From: DATBGO01 sp036558005
Lineage (GTDB): Bacteria; Actinomycetota; Actinomycetes; Streptosporangiales; Streptosporangiaceae
DNA length: 64,000 nucleotides
Direction: 5' to 3'
NCBI GenBank assembly: GCA_036558005.1
Contig: DATBGO010000250.1
Span: 1-64,000 of the forward strand
The notes beneath the pieces are model-generated. The model had not been told where the DNA came from. It was given only the letters and a program-made list of their open reading frames with translations, and made no database searches. A program made the position numbers and the translations under genes. Below, in pieces: positions 16,682 to 26,641 of the stretch. The stretch's first letter is position 1. Each line of letters starts with the position of its first letter.

Positions 16682-17608
16682 GTGAAGATCTACGTCATCC
16701 ACGAGAACCCGGACTGGTATGCCCCGCTGGCCGCGGCGTTCGACGCGGCCGGCCTGCCGCATGAGCAGTGGCTGCTCGGCGAGGGAGTGCTCGACCTGGA
16801 CGATGCGCCGCCGCCGGGGGTGTTCTGGTCCCGGCTGAGCGCCTCGTCGCACACCCGCGGCCACCCGCACGCCAAGGACCAGGCCCGCGGGCTGCTCAGC
16901 TGGCTGGCCGCGCACGGCCGCCGGGTGGTCAACGGCCGCCGGGTACTGGACCTGGAGGTCAGCAAGTCGGAGCAGCTGACCGCGCTGCGCGCGGCCGGTT
17001 TCGACGTCCCGCGGTCGCTGGCGGTGGCCGGCCGGGAGGAACTGGCGGCCGCGGCCCGCAAGCTGCCCGCACCGTTCATCAGCAAGCACAACCAGGGCGG
17101 CAAGGGCCTGGGCGTCCGGCTGCTGCGCAGCCACCGGGAGTTCGACGACTACCTGGACTCGGCTGACTACCAGCCGCCCGCCGACGGCATCACCCTGCTG
17201 CAGGAGTACCTGCGGGCGGCGCAGCCCCGGATCACCCGGGCCGAGCTGGTGGGCGGTGAGTTCGTCTACGCGATCACCGCCGACACCGAGCGCGGCGGGT
17301 TCGAGCTGTGCCCGGCCGAGGCGTGCGCGGTCGGCCAGGGGCCGGGCCAGGGACCGGACCTGTTCGCGCTCCGGGAGGGCTTCAGTCACCCGGTCATCGG
17401 CCGGTACCAGGGCTTCGCCGCGCAGCACGGCATCGAGATCGCCGGATTCGAGTTCATCGAGACGGCCGATGGCCGGCTGGTCACCTACGACATCAACACG
17501 ACGACCAATTACAACCCGGCCATCGAGGCGGTCGCGCCGGTCCCGGCGCTGCCCGCGGTGGCCGGATTCCTCGGCCGGCTGCTCGCGGCGGAATCGGCCG
17601 GTCAGTGA
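16682..17608 (+). CDS. ATP-grasp ligase (RimK-like)
   Basis: 308-residue ATP-grasp protein. The N-terminal pre-ATP-grasp half begins VKIYVIHENPDWYAPL and contains FWSRLSASSHTRGHPH. The ATP-binding half has FISKHNQGGKGLGVRLL (a glycine loop, about 137-153) and the metal-binding DINTTTNYN near the C-terminus, where RimK proteins have ExNxxP. Such enzymes join a carboxylate to an amine through an acylphosphate. The GTG start is 11 bases after the aminotransferase stop and a flavin monooxygenase follows 36 bases later, suggesting one short pathway. The substrate is unknown. Confidence 0.8.
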   Translation: MKIYVIHENPDWYAPLAAAFDAAGLPHEQWLLGEGVLDLDDAPPPGVFWSRLSASSHTRGHPHAKDQARGLLSWLAAHGRRVVNGRRVLDLEVSKSEQLTALRAAGFDVPRSLAVAGREELAAAARKLPAPFISKHNQGGKGLGVRLLRSHREFDDYLDSADYQPPADGITLLQEYLRAAQPRITRAELVGGEFVYAITADTERGGFELCPAEACAVGQGPGQGPDLFALREGFSHPVIGRYQGFAAQHGIEIAGFEFIETADGRLVTYDINTTTNYNPAIEAVAPVPALPAVAGFLGRLLAAESAGQ

Positions 17609-17644
17609 CGAAGGCGGGCGCCAGCCCGGAAGGGAGCAAAGCTC

Positions 17645-18676
17645 GTGCGGTTCGGTTACTGGATGCCGATTTTCGGCGGCTGGCTGCGTAATGTCCGGGA
17701 CGAGGGAATGTCCATCGCCTGGCCCTATATCCGCGACCTGGCCGCTGACAGCGAGCGGCACGGCTTCGAGCTGACCCTGATCGCGGAGCTCAACCTCAAC
17801 GACATCAAGGGCCACCGGGCTCCGTCACTGGACTGCTGGGCGCTGGCCCCGGCGGTGGCCGCGGTCACCGAGCGGCTGGAGCTGATGCTGGCCGTGCGGC
17901 CCAACTACCATTCCCCGTCGCTGACCGCCAAGGCGATGTCCACCCTGGACACGATCGCGCCAGGGCGGATCTCGCTCAACGTGGTGTCGTCCTGGTGGAA
18001 GGACGAGGCCGCCCAGTACGGCGCGCCGTTCGACGTCCACGACGCCAGGTACACCAGGACGCAGGAGTGGCTCGAGGTGGTATCCCGGCTGATGCGCGAG
18101 GACACCGTGACCCACTCGGGCCCGCTCTACCAGCTAGACGGCGCGATCATGGAGCCCAAGCCGCAGCAGCTGCCGCCGGTGTACATGGGCGGCGAGTCAC
18201 CCAAGTCCAAGGAGGTCGTCGCCCAGCAGGCCGACGCCTACGTGATGCACGGCGACGCGCCGGAGGTGATCGCGGCGAAGGTCGCCGACCTGAGCGCCCG
18301 CCGTGAGCAGGCGGGCGGCCCGCCCCTCATGTTCGGCGTGTCCGGCTACGTGATCTGCCGGGACACCGAGCAGGAGGCCCAGCAGGAGCTGGCCCGCATC
18401 CTCGATGTCCGGTCCTCACCCGAGGCTTACGCCTCCTACCAGGACTTCATCGCCGGGTCGCAGCTGGAGTCGCGGGTGTCGCTGGAGGAGTACAGCGTGT
18501 CCAACCGCGGCCTGCGCAGCGGGCTGGTCGGCACGCCGGACCAGATCATCAGCCGGCTGCGAGCCTACGAGCAGGCCGGGATCGGGCTGATGCTGCTCCA
18601 GTTCTCCCCGCAGCGCGAGGAGATGGCCAGGTTCGGCGCGCAAGTGATCAGCCGGTACCCCGGGCACGCTGGCTAG
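17645..18676 (+). CDS. LLM-class flavin-dependent monooxygenase (SsuD/SfnG-like)
   Basis: 343-residue bacterial luciferase-like TIM barrel. It has the N-terminal MRFGYWMPIFGGWLR, LMLAVRPNYHSPSLTAK, and RISLNVVSSWWKDEAAQYG, which resembles the SsuD / dimethyl-sulfone monooxygenase branch (INVVSGWWxxE). These use FMNH2 from a separate reductase; no reductase gene is nearby. The GTG start follows an AAGGGAG-type site. It is the third gene of the aminotransferase/ATP-grasp/monooxygenase cassette and is convergent with a regulator only five bases away. Confidence 0.85.
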   Translation: MRFGYWMPIFGGWLRNVRDEGMSIAWPYIRDLAADSERHGFELTLIAELNLNDIKGHRAPSLDCWALAPAVAAVTERLELMLAVRPNYHSPSLTAKAMSTLDTIAPGRISLNVVSSWWKDEAAQYGAPFDVHDARYTRTQEWLEVVSRLMREDTVTHSGPLYQLDGAIMEPKPQQLPPVYMGGESPKSKEVVAQQADAYVMHGDAPEVIAAKVADLSARREQAGGPPLMFGVSGYVICRDTEQEAQQELARILDVRSSPEAYASYQDFIAGSQLESRVSLEEYSVSNRGLRSGLVGTPDQIISRLRAYEQAGIGLMLLQFSPQREEMARFGAQVISRYPGHAG

Positions 18677-18686
18677 CGGGCTAGCC
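18671..18686. terminator. Short inverted repeat carrying both convergent stop codons
   Basis: GGCTAGC-GG-GCTAGCC: a 7-bp perfect inverted repeat whose two arms each contain a TAG stop, one for the monooxygenase (plus strand) and one for the regulator (minus strand). It may act as a weak bidirectional terminator or may simply reflect the two CTAG stops. Confidence 0.3.
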
Positions 18687-20027
18687 GGAGCGGTCCTGGC
18701 GCTGCTCCAGCTTCTCGGCCAGCAGCCGGTAGTACTGCCGCGGCCGGCCGGGCTGCGGTGACCTGCTCGGCGGCAGCGGCCAGGCCAGGCCCTCCTCGAC
18801 CAGGCTGTGCAGCAGCCGCCGGGCGGTCCGCGGCGTGACGTCGAGCACCTGCCCGGCGGTGTCGGCGTCCACGATCAGCGTGGCGCCCGCCTCGGGCAGC
18901 TTCCCGGCCAGCCGGGACAGCGTGTCCAGCGCCCGCACCCGGCTGGGCGCGGCGGCCGCCGGGTGGCGGGGCACCGGGACTAACGGCTGGCCCTGGATGC
19001 CCAGCGCGAACCCGCGGGCGGGCCCGGCCTGGGACCGGCTCAGGATGGCCCTGGCGTGCGCCTCGGCCTCCAGGGCGGTGCGGCCAAGCCCGACCCCGGC
19101 CTCGATGGTGATCCCCAGCTCGGTGCGGGCCCGCTCGGCGAACGGCGGGGTACGGAACCCGTCCGTCGCGCCGGCCAGCGATCCCCTCGTGGCCGTGACC
19201 AGGAACGAATAGTCGCTGGTCGGGCACACCATCGCGTGCATCCGCTGCACCTCCTGGACCAGGAACCTGTGCACGGTCAGCCGCAGCTCCTCCCTGGCCT
19301 GGCGCGGCGAGGCCCGGCGGGCGGCGTCGCGCAGCGTGGGCACCTCCACCACCGCGACGGCCAGCTGCGCGTCGTCGACCCGGCGGTAGCCGCCCAGCAG
19401 CGCGGCGGTCTGCAGCGCCCAGGCGATCGCGTGCCCGGTCGGCCTGATCATGAAGACCGGGACGCCGGCCCCTGACAGCCTGGTGGCCACCGAGTGCAGG
19501 CAGGTGAACGCCGCGGTGGTCTCCTTGCGGCGGTACAGCCGCTCGTGGAAGGCTGCCAGCACGCCCGGGGTGGCCAGTTCCTCGCGCACGTGCAGGTGGC
19601 TGGCGGCCACCCCCAGCTCGGTGAAGGCGTCCTCCACGTCCGCGCGGCTCAGCATGTCCACGCTCACCCTGGACGGGTCGGTGACGCCATCCTGGCTGGC
19701 CCGCAGCAGCGCCGCGAACAGCGCGCTGCCCGCCAGCGGGACGTAGGTAGCCGGGCTGGTCAGCACCCCGGCCTTGCGCGCCACCTCATAGGGCACCCGG
19801 CTGGCGAACAGGCAGGCGTCGATCACCGGGCCGAGCCTGGCGACCAGGTCAGCGGCCTCATGCTCGTCCCGGTACGCGGCGGCGACCAGCCGCCGAGGCG
19901 CGCTGCCCGGGCTGCCGCCCGGCGGCCCGGCCGGACTGGCGCCCGCCAGCATGATGCGTTCCACCAGCTCGTGCGGCCCGATGATGCCGATGGTCAGCTC
20001 ACCGGGGCTCTGCCGTAAGCCGCTCAT
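18681..20027 (-). CDS. Putative transcriptional regulator with large sensor region
   Basis: 448-residue protein from the ATG at 20027 (the in-frame extension upstream is Arg/Pro-rich and unlike a domain). The N-terminal half, beginning LTIGIIGPHELVERIM, looks like a periplasmic-binding or PrpR-like ligand fold. The middle contains GVGLGRTALEAEAHARAIL, reminiscent of degenerate GGDEF-type domains. The C-terminus (about 375-448) is a winged helix: TAGQVLDVTPRTARRLLHSL then GRPRQYYRL. I do not recognise the exact family. Being convergent with, and next to, the aminotransferase/ligase/monooxygenase cassette, it may control it. Confidence 0.65.
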   Translation of the reverse strand: MSGLRQSPGELTIGIIGPHELVERIMLAGASPAGPPGGSPGSAPRRLVAAAYRDEHEAADLVARLGPVIDACLFASRVPYEVARKAGVLTSPATYVPLAGSALFAALLRASQDGVTDPSRVSVDMLSRADVEDAFTELGVAASHLHVREELATPGVLAAFHERLYRRKETTAAFTCLHSVATRLSGAGVPVFMIRPTGHAIAWALQTAALLGGYRRVDDAQLAVAVVEVPTLRDAARRASPRQAREELRLTVHRFLVQEVQRMHAMVCPTSDYSFLVTATRGSLAGATDGFRTPPFAERARTELGITIEAGVGLGRTALEAEAHARAILSRSQAGPARGFALGIQGQPLVPVPRHPAAAAPSRVRALDTLSRLAGKLPEAGATLIVDADTAGQVLDVTPRTARRLLHSLVEEGLAWPLPPSRSPQPGRPRQYYRLLAEKLEQRQDRSG

Positions 20028-20429
20028 GAGGCGCCGCGCCCGGTGCCGCGACCGTGCCCTGCCCTGGCTGCCTGGCCAGCTGCGCTGTGTGCCTGGCAGG
20101 CCCTCCGTCCTGCCTGGTGTGCTGCGCGCTGGCCGGTGCCCGACCCCGTTCCTGACCGCATGCCCGCGATCTGCTCCTTCCTCCCCGCCTGCCGTCACCT
20201 GACGCGGGTGATTGCCCGCTGTTACATTTCGTAGCTCAATGAGACGATCACCGGAAGAGGTAATTATCCGTGTTCTGGCGGGGGCTGTACGGAAAGCGAG
20301 CTAAAAGGGAGGCAAAAGGACAGGCAAAAGCTGGCAGGTGCTCCCGGTTCGGCCTGTCCGCGGGCTGGCGCGGCACCCTGCCCGGCGCCCTGGACGGCCA
20401 GGGCGCCGGCCCGCAGGACCCGTCGCGCC
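20028..20429. other. Intergenic region between regulator and murA, no gene supported
   Basis: About 400 bases. The first 190 are GC-rich and would be leader of the regulator gene. An AT-richer block at about 20220-20270 (TTACATTTCGTAGCTCAATG) is a plausible promoter area for the minus-strand regulator. A 55-codon plus-strand reading from 20270 runs through the murA terminator hairpin and is not convincing. Confidence 0.5.
20382..20409 (-). terminator. Perfect 12-bp hairpin downstream of murA
   Basis: CCGGCGCCCTGG (20382-20393), loop ACGG, CCAGGGCGCCGG (20398-20409). It lies 21 bases past the murA stop. No T tract, but a very stable stem; probable terminator. Confidence 0.7.
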
Positions 20430-21710
20430 CTAGCTGATGGGCTCGGCGGTGATGTCGGCGCCGAGGGTGGTCAGCCGCGCCGCCACCGAGGCGTGGCCGC
20501 GGTCGATGGGGTAGGCGGGGGACACGACGGTCTCCCCTTCGGCGGCCAGCCCGGCCAGCACCAGCGCGATCCCGGTGCGCAGGTCGTGCGCGATGACCTC
20601 GGCGCCCTTGAGCGCGGACGGGCCGTGCACCAGCACGGCGTTCCCGGCCACCTCGACCTTGGCGGCCATCTTGTTCAGCTCACCGGCCAGCGTGTACCGG
20701 CCGTCGAAGATGGTCTCCCTGATGTAGCTGGTGCCGTCGGCGAGGCAGCTGACCGCCATGATCGGCGATTGCAGGTCGGTCGCGAACCCGGGGAACGGGC
20801 AGGTGATGACGTTGATCGGGCGCAGCTGGCGTTCCCTGCGGACGCCCAGGATCGCACCCTGGCTGGCGAATTCGACGCCCATCTGCTCCAGCTTCCACCG
20901 GACTACGCCGAAATGCTCCAGCGACGCCCCGACCAGGCTCAGCTCGCCGCCGGTGATCGCCGCGGCCATCGCGAACACCCCGGCGTCGATCCGGTCGGGC
21001 ATCACGGTGTGCTCGACCGCGGTGAGCTCGCTGACCCCCCGGACGGTGACGAAGCCGGTGCCGCCGCCGGTGATCTGGGCGCCCATCTTGGTGAGGAAGG
21101 AGATGACGTCGAGCACCTCCGGCTCGAGCGCCGCGTTGTCGATCACGGTGACGCCCGGGGCCAGCGACGCGGCCATGATCAGGTTCTCGGTGCCGGTGTG
21201 AGACGGCGTGTCCAGGTACAGGTGCGCGCCATTGAGCCGGTCAGCCTTGATCCGGATCTGGTTCTCGCCCTCGTCTACCAGGGCGCCGAGCCGGGCGAAA
21301 CCGCGGTAGTGGAAGTCCAGGTTGCGACTGCCCAGGTTGCAGCCGCCGATGCCCTCAATGGTGGCCTCGCCGAGGCGGTGCAGCAGCGCGGGCACGAACA
21401 GCACCGAGCCGCGGAACCGGCGGGTGATCTCGGCCGGCAGCACCGAGCTGGTCAGCTGCGAGGCGTCCACCACCAGGGTCCGCTCGGCCTCGTGGAACTT
21501 GACTACCGCGCCGACCGCCTGGGCCAGCTCGACGGCCCGGCGCACGTCCTCGATCACCGGGACGTTCCTGAGCACGGTCCGGCCCTTTTCCGCCAGCAGC
21601 GACGCGGCGATCATCTTGAGCGCGGCGTTCTTGGCGCCCTGGATGAAGACCGTGCCCTGCAGCGGGATCCCGCCTCGTACGTGGTAGCGGGTCTGTGGGC
21701 CGGTCTTCAT
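20430..21710 (-). CDS. murA: UDP-N-acetylglucosamine 1-carboxyvinyltransferase (MurA)
   Basis: Transfers enolpyruvate from PEP to UDP-GlcNAc, the first committed step of peptidoglycan synthesis. From the ATG at 21710 (AGGAG ten bases upstream) the protein is 426 residues, the family length. Conserved sites: GAKNAALK (Lys27/Asn28), the PEP- and fosfomycin-reactive cysteine in GGCNLGSRNLDFH (Cys124), and ATDLQSPIMAVSCLADG in the second domain. Because Cys is present rather than Asp, fosfomycin sensitivity is predicted. Streptomycetes often carry two murA genes, so this may be either copy. It is isolated from other cell-wall genes. Confidence 0.93.
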   Translation of the reverse strand: MKTGPQTRYHVRGGIPLQGTVFIQGAKNAALKMIAASLLAEKGRTVLRNVPVIEDVRRAVELAQAVGAVVKFHEAERTLVVDASQLTSSVLPAEITRRFRGSVLFVPALLHRLGEATIEGIGGCNLGSRNLDFHYRGFARLGALVDEGENQIRIKADRLNGAHLYLDTPSHTGTENLIMAASLAPGVTVIDNAALEPEVLDVISFLTKMGAQITGGGTGFVTVRGVSELTAVEHTVMPDRIDAGVFAMAAAITGGELSLVGASLEHFGVVRWKLEQMGVEFASQGAILGVRRERQLRPINVITCPFPGFATDLQSPIMAVSCLADGTSYIRETIFDGRYTLAGELNKMAAKVEVAGNAVLVHGPSALKGAEVIAHDLRTGIALVLAGLAAEGETVVSPAYPIDRGHASVAARLTTLGADITAEPIS

Positions 21711-21951
21711 ATCGTTCAGGCTCCTGATTCTCAACTGCGGCGACATACGGCTGCGGTCAGCAGCCGCTATTGACGGCGCGGCCGGTAGCGGCCAGCCCGA
21801 CCCCGGACCGCCAAGCGGCTGGCGGCCCGTCTCCCCCGGCGTCCAGTATTCCACCGCTTTCGCGCCCCCTAGACCATGTCAGCAGTGTTACGTAAGGTAC
21901 ATGATTCAATTCATTGAGTAATAGGCGGGGCCATTTAGGCAGGTCAGATCC
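21711..21951. promoter_or_regulatory. AT-richer promoter region between purC and murA, with TTACGTAA
   Basis: 241 bases without a gene. The block 21870-21935 is clearly AT-richer than its surroundings and includes the perfect 8-bp palindrome TTACGTAA (21888-21895) within GTTACGTAAGGTAC. It most likely holds the murA promoter; the palindrome is a candidate regulator site. I see no confident -35/-10 pair. Confidence 0.35.
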
Positions 21952-22788
21952 CTACCAGCGTTCCCCGGTAAGGCTCTCGTAGGCCTGAATGTAGAGGTCG
22001 CGAGTCTGCTCGACCACCCGCGCGGGCAGCGGCGGCGGCGGGCCGGACCGGTCCCAGGCCGCCTCCGGCGAGGTCAGCCAGTCCCTGACGTGCTGCTTGT
22101 CCAGCGACGGCTGGCCGCGCCCCGGAGCCCACCCCGCCGCGGGCCAGAACCGGGACGAATCAGGGGTCAGCACCTCGTCAGCCAGCCGGAGCACCCCGCC
22201 GGAGTCGAAGCCGAACTCCAGCTTGGTGTCGGCGACGATGATGCCGCGCTCGCGCGCGATCCTGGCGCCGCGCCGGTACACCTCCAGCGTGATCCGCTCC
22301 AGTTCGGCGGCGGTGTCCCGGCCGACAATGCTGGCCACCCGCGAGGGCGGGATGTTCTCGTCGTGCTCGCCGCGCGGCGCCTTGGTGGCCGGGGTGAAGA
22401 CCGGCCCGGGCAGCCGGGAGGCCTCGGCGAGGCCGCCGGGCAGCGGGACTCCGCAGACCGTGCCGGTGCGCCGGTAGTCGGCCAGCGCCGAGCCGGCCAG
22501 GTAGCCCCTGGCCACGCATTCCACCGGGACCATGTCCAGCTGCCTGCAGGCCATCGCCCGCCCGGCGAACCGCGCCGGTAGCTGCGCCCGCACCAGGTGG
22601 TTGGGCACCAGCCCGGCCAGCTGGGCGAACCACCACAGCGACAGCCTGGTGAGGATCTTGCCCTTGTCCGGGATCTCGGTGCTGAGCACGTAGTCAAAGG
22701 CCGATATCCGGTCGGTGGCCACCAGCAGCAGCACCCCGTCGCTGGCCTGGTAGACCTCGCGCACCTTGCCCGAGTAAAGGTGCCTCAT
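21952..22788 (-). CDS. purC: Phosphoribosylaminoimidazole-succinocarboxamide synthase (SAICAR synthetase)
   Basis: Joins aspartate to CAIR in purine synthesis. Recognised from HLYSGKVREVYQ at the start, ATDRISAFDYVLSTEIPDKG, the VECVARGYLAGSA block, ENIPPSR and DTKLEFGFD. The ATG at 22788 begins right at the conserved N-terminus and gives 278 residues. It lies 25 bases after purB and is the last gene of the purA-purD-ltrA-purB-purC run. Confidence 0.95.
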   Translation of the reverse strand: MRHLYSGKVREVYQASDGVLLLVATDRISAFDYVLSTEIPDKGKILTRLSLWWFAQLAGLVPNHLVRAQLPARFAGRAMACRQLDMVPVECVARGYLAGSALADYRRTGTVCGVPLPGGLAEASRLPGPVFTPATKAPRGEHDENIPPSRVASIVGRDTAAELERITLEVYRRGARIARERGIIVADTKLEFGFDSGGVLRLADEVLTPDSSRFWPAAGWAPGRGQPSLDKQHVRDWLTSPEAAWDRSGPPPPLPARVVEQTRDLYIQAYESLTGERW

Positions 22789-22813
22789 GGCCGGCCGGGC
22801 CCGGGCGGGCGGG

Positions 22814-24121
22814 TCACGACAGCCGTTCCAGCCGCTCGAACACCGGGCCGAGCCGCTCGGTGTAGCGCTCGGGGCGGCAGGCCCGGTCCAGCCGTTCCTC
22901 ATCCAAAGGCTGGCCGCGCCCGGCCGCGTGCTTGCGCAGCGTCTCCCGCAGCGGCGTGCCGGACTGCCAGGTCTCCGTCGCGGCCTCCTGGACCAGGGCG
23001 TAGGCGTCCTCCCTGGACATCCCGGCGGAAACCAGCTCGAGCAGCACCGCCGAGGTGTAGATCAGCCCGTGGGTGGCCTCCAGGTTGGCCCGCATCCGCG
23101 CCGCGTCGACCTCCAGCCCCGCCATCAGGCTGGTGGTCTGGTCCAGCAGGTAGTCGGTGACGATGGCGGCGTCGGGCAGCGCGACCCGCTCCGCCGAGGA
23201 ATGCGAGATGTCCCGCTCGTGCCACAGCGGGATGCCCTCGAGCACCGGCACGATCTGGGCGCGGACCACCCGGGCCAGCCCGCAGATGCGCTCGGCCCGG
23301 ACCGGGTTGCGCTTGTGCGGCATCGCCGAGGAGCCCTTCTGGCCGCGGCCGAACGGCTCGGCCAGCTCGGCGACCTCGGTCCGCTGGCCGTGCCTGACCT
23401 CCAGCGCGACCGCCTCGCACACGGTGGCGATCAGGGCGAGCACGCTGACCCACTCGGCGATCCCGTCCCGCAGCACCACCTGGGTCGCCACGTCCGCGGG
23501 GGTGAGCCCGAGCCGGGCCATGACCGCCGCCTCGATGGCCGGGTCGATGTTGGAGTAGGTCCCGACCGGGCCGGACAGCTTGCCGGCCGCGACCGCGGCG
23601 CGGGCCCTGGCCAGCCGGGCCGCGCACCGGGCCATCCCGAAGGCGAAATCGGCCACCCGGTGCCCCCACACGTCCGGCTCGGCGTGGATGCCGTGGGTGC
23701 GCCCGGCCCGCAGCGTGCCCCGGTGCGCGAGCGCGTGCTCGCGCAGCACCGCGGTCAGCTGACCGCACCGGGCCGCCAGCAGGTCGCTGGCCTCGGTCAG
23801 CTGCACCGCCAGCGCGGTGTCCAGCAAGTCGGACGAGGTCATCCCGTAGTGCACGTAGGCCGCCGCTGACCTGGGCACGGTGTTGTCCGCCCAGGCGGAC
23901 AGGAACGCGATCACGTCATGACCGGTGACCGCCTCGATGGCCGCGACCTGGGCCGGCGAGGGCGGCGGCGCCGCCCGGACCGGGTCCACGCTGGCGGCCG
24001 GCACCGTGCCCGCCCTGGCCTGCTCCTCCAGCACCAGGGTTTCCACCCGGCACCACAGCTCGTACTTGTGCTCCTCGCTCCAGACCCGGCCCATCCCGGG
24101 CAGCGTGTAGCGCTCGATCAC
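22814..24121 (-). CDS. purB: Adenylosuccinate lyase
   Basis: Cleaves SAICAR and adenylosuccinate, releasing fumarate, in two steps of purine synthesis. The fumarase/aspartase superfamily signature is intact: GSSAMPHKRNP (263-273), together with MTSSDLLDTA and GRTHGIHAEP. The GTG at 24121 gives VIERYTLPGMGRVW, the standard PurB N-terminus, and 435 residues in all. A much longer in-frame reading upstream is antisense-type shadow within ltrA. It starts five bases after the ltrA stop. Confidence 0.95.
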   Translation of the reverse strand: MIERYTLPGMGRVWSEEHKYELWCRVETLVLEEQARAGTVPAASVDPVRAAPPPSPAQVAAIEAVTGHDVIAFLSAWADNTVPRSAAAYVHYGMTSSDLLDTALAVQLTEASDLLAARCGQLTAVLREHALAHRGTLRAGRTHGIHAEPDVWGHRVADFAFGMARCAARLARARAAVAAGKLSGPVGTYSNIDPAIEAAVMARLGLTPADVATQVVLRDGIAEWVSVLALIATVCEAVALEVRHGQRTEVAELAEPFGRGQKGSSAMPHKRNPVRAERICGLARVVRAQIVPVLEGIPLWHERDISHSSAERVALPDAAIVTDYLLDQTTSLMAGLEVDAARMRANLEATHGLIYTSAVLLELVSAGMSREDAYALVQEAATETWQSGTPLRETLRKHAAGRGQPLDEERLDRACRPERYTERLGPVFERLERLS

Positions 24122-24126
24122 AGCCT

Positions 24127-25349
24127 CTATCCTGCCGCAACAGGACCGGCGGCCCGGCCCGCCCCCGGCAGGAAGCGCTCGGCGGCCAGCATCACCGCCA
24201 GCACCGCGCTGACCACCGCGAGCTGGGCCTCGATCGTCACGCTCAGCCCGACCGCGACCGTGGCCGCCGCGGCGACCGCGGCGCCGGCCCGGATGGCGAC
24301 CGGGCCGATCCGCAGCAGCCGCCGGAACGTGACATCGCCGGCCAGGAACAGGGCGGCCCCGGCCGCCAGCACCACCGCCGCGGCGGTCGCCCCGCCGGCC
24401 GCCTGGCCCGCCGCCCTGGCGATGGCCTGCTGCACGCCCTCGGCGATCGCCACCACCCCCAGCAGCAGCGGGATGTTGCCGTAGAAGTACGCGGACAGGG
24501 CCAGCGACACCCGGCGCTGGCCGGACGAGGCGGTGAGCACCTGCTCGGCCAGGTCGTCGCTGCCGTCCCCGAAGATCGTCCACCACAGCAGCGCGGCCAG
24601 CGCCAGCCCGAGCACCGCTGCGGCCACCAGCTGAAGGCTGATCGCATCGGTGCCCCCGGTGCCGCGGTCGGGATGGCCGGACCTGGCCGCGCCGATGCCG
24701 ACCGCGGCGACCGACTCGCCCAGCGCCACGATCAGCAGCGCGCCGTAGCGCTCGACGAAGTGGGCCGGCCTGAGCTCGAACAGGCCCCTCGGGTGGACCA
24801 CCAGCGGCGAGCCGAGCAGCACCAGCAGCGCGACCGCCCACAGCAGGTACCCGGCCGGCCCTGGCCCGCGCGCCGGGCTGGTCACCAGGCCCGCCGCGAT
24901 GATCAGCAGCGCCGAGGCCACGTTGAAGGGGGCGATCCTGATGATGTTGGCGTTCACCCGGAAATAGAGCCACGCGTGCACCAGCGTCACGACCAGGAAG
25001 CCGAGCCCGAACGCGACGCCGTCGGCGCCGAAGGCGCCAGGGATCGCCAGCCCCGCGGTCAGGAACCCGGCCATCGCCACCAGCATCAGCAGCCGCTCGG
25101 CGGCGTGCACCGGCGGCCTGGTATTGGTCAGCCAGGCGTAGCCGCCGTACATCCACCACAGCGCCCCGAAGATCATCAGCACCTGGACCGTGCCCGTCAG
25201 CGTCTCCCGGCCCGACAGCAGCGCCGTGAGCTGCGTCAAGGTGAACGCGAACACCAGGTCGAAGAACAGCTCAAGCGTGGTCACCCGGATCGGGAACCCG
25301 GCTGCGGCCGGGCCGCCTGCCGGGCCGTCCCCGCCAGGCGCGGGCCAGC

Positions 25350-25353
<4 letters not shown>
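24127..25353 (-). CDS. Low-temperature requirement protein A (LtrA) family membrane protein
   Basis: 408-residue polytopic membrane protein with about ten to twelve hydrophobic helices. It matches LtrA by VTTLELFFDLVFAFTLTQL near the N-terminus, WWMYGGYAWLTN, HFVERYGALLIVALGES and the C-terminal half helices. The family was named from a Listeria cold-growth mutant; its biochemical role is unknown. Its ATG overlaps the purD stop (ATGA) and its stop is five bases before purB, so it is translated as part of the purine operon, an unexpected position for a membrane protein. Confidence 0.88.
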
Positions 25354-26615
<1,262 letters not shown>

Positions 26616-26641
26616 CCGGTGAGCCTACCGGCCGGCCGGGC

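Noticed and set aside
20270..20437. 55-codon plus-strand ORF in the murA downstream region
   Set aside because: It reads through the perfect terminator hairpin, overlaps the murA stop antisense, and has no recognisable segment.
24122..25159. N-terminal extension of purB through ltrA in the same frame
   Set aside because: The extension is low-complexity out-of-frame reading of ltrA; the GTG at 24121 gives the normal PurB N-terminus and length.
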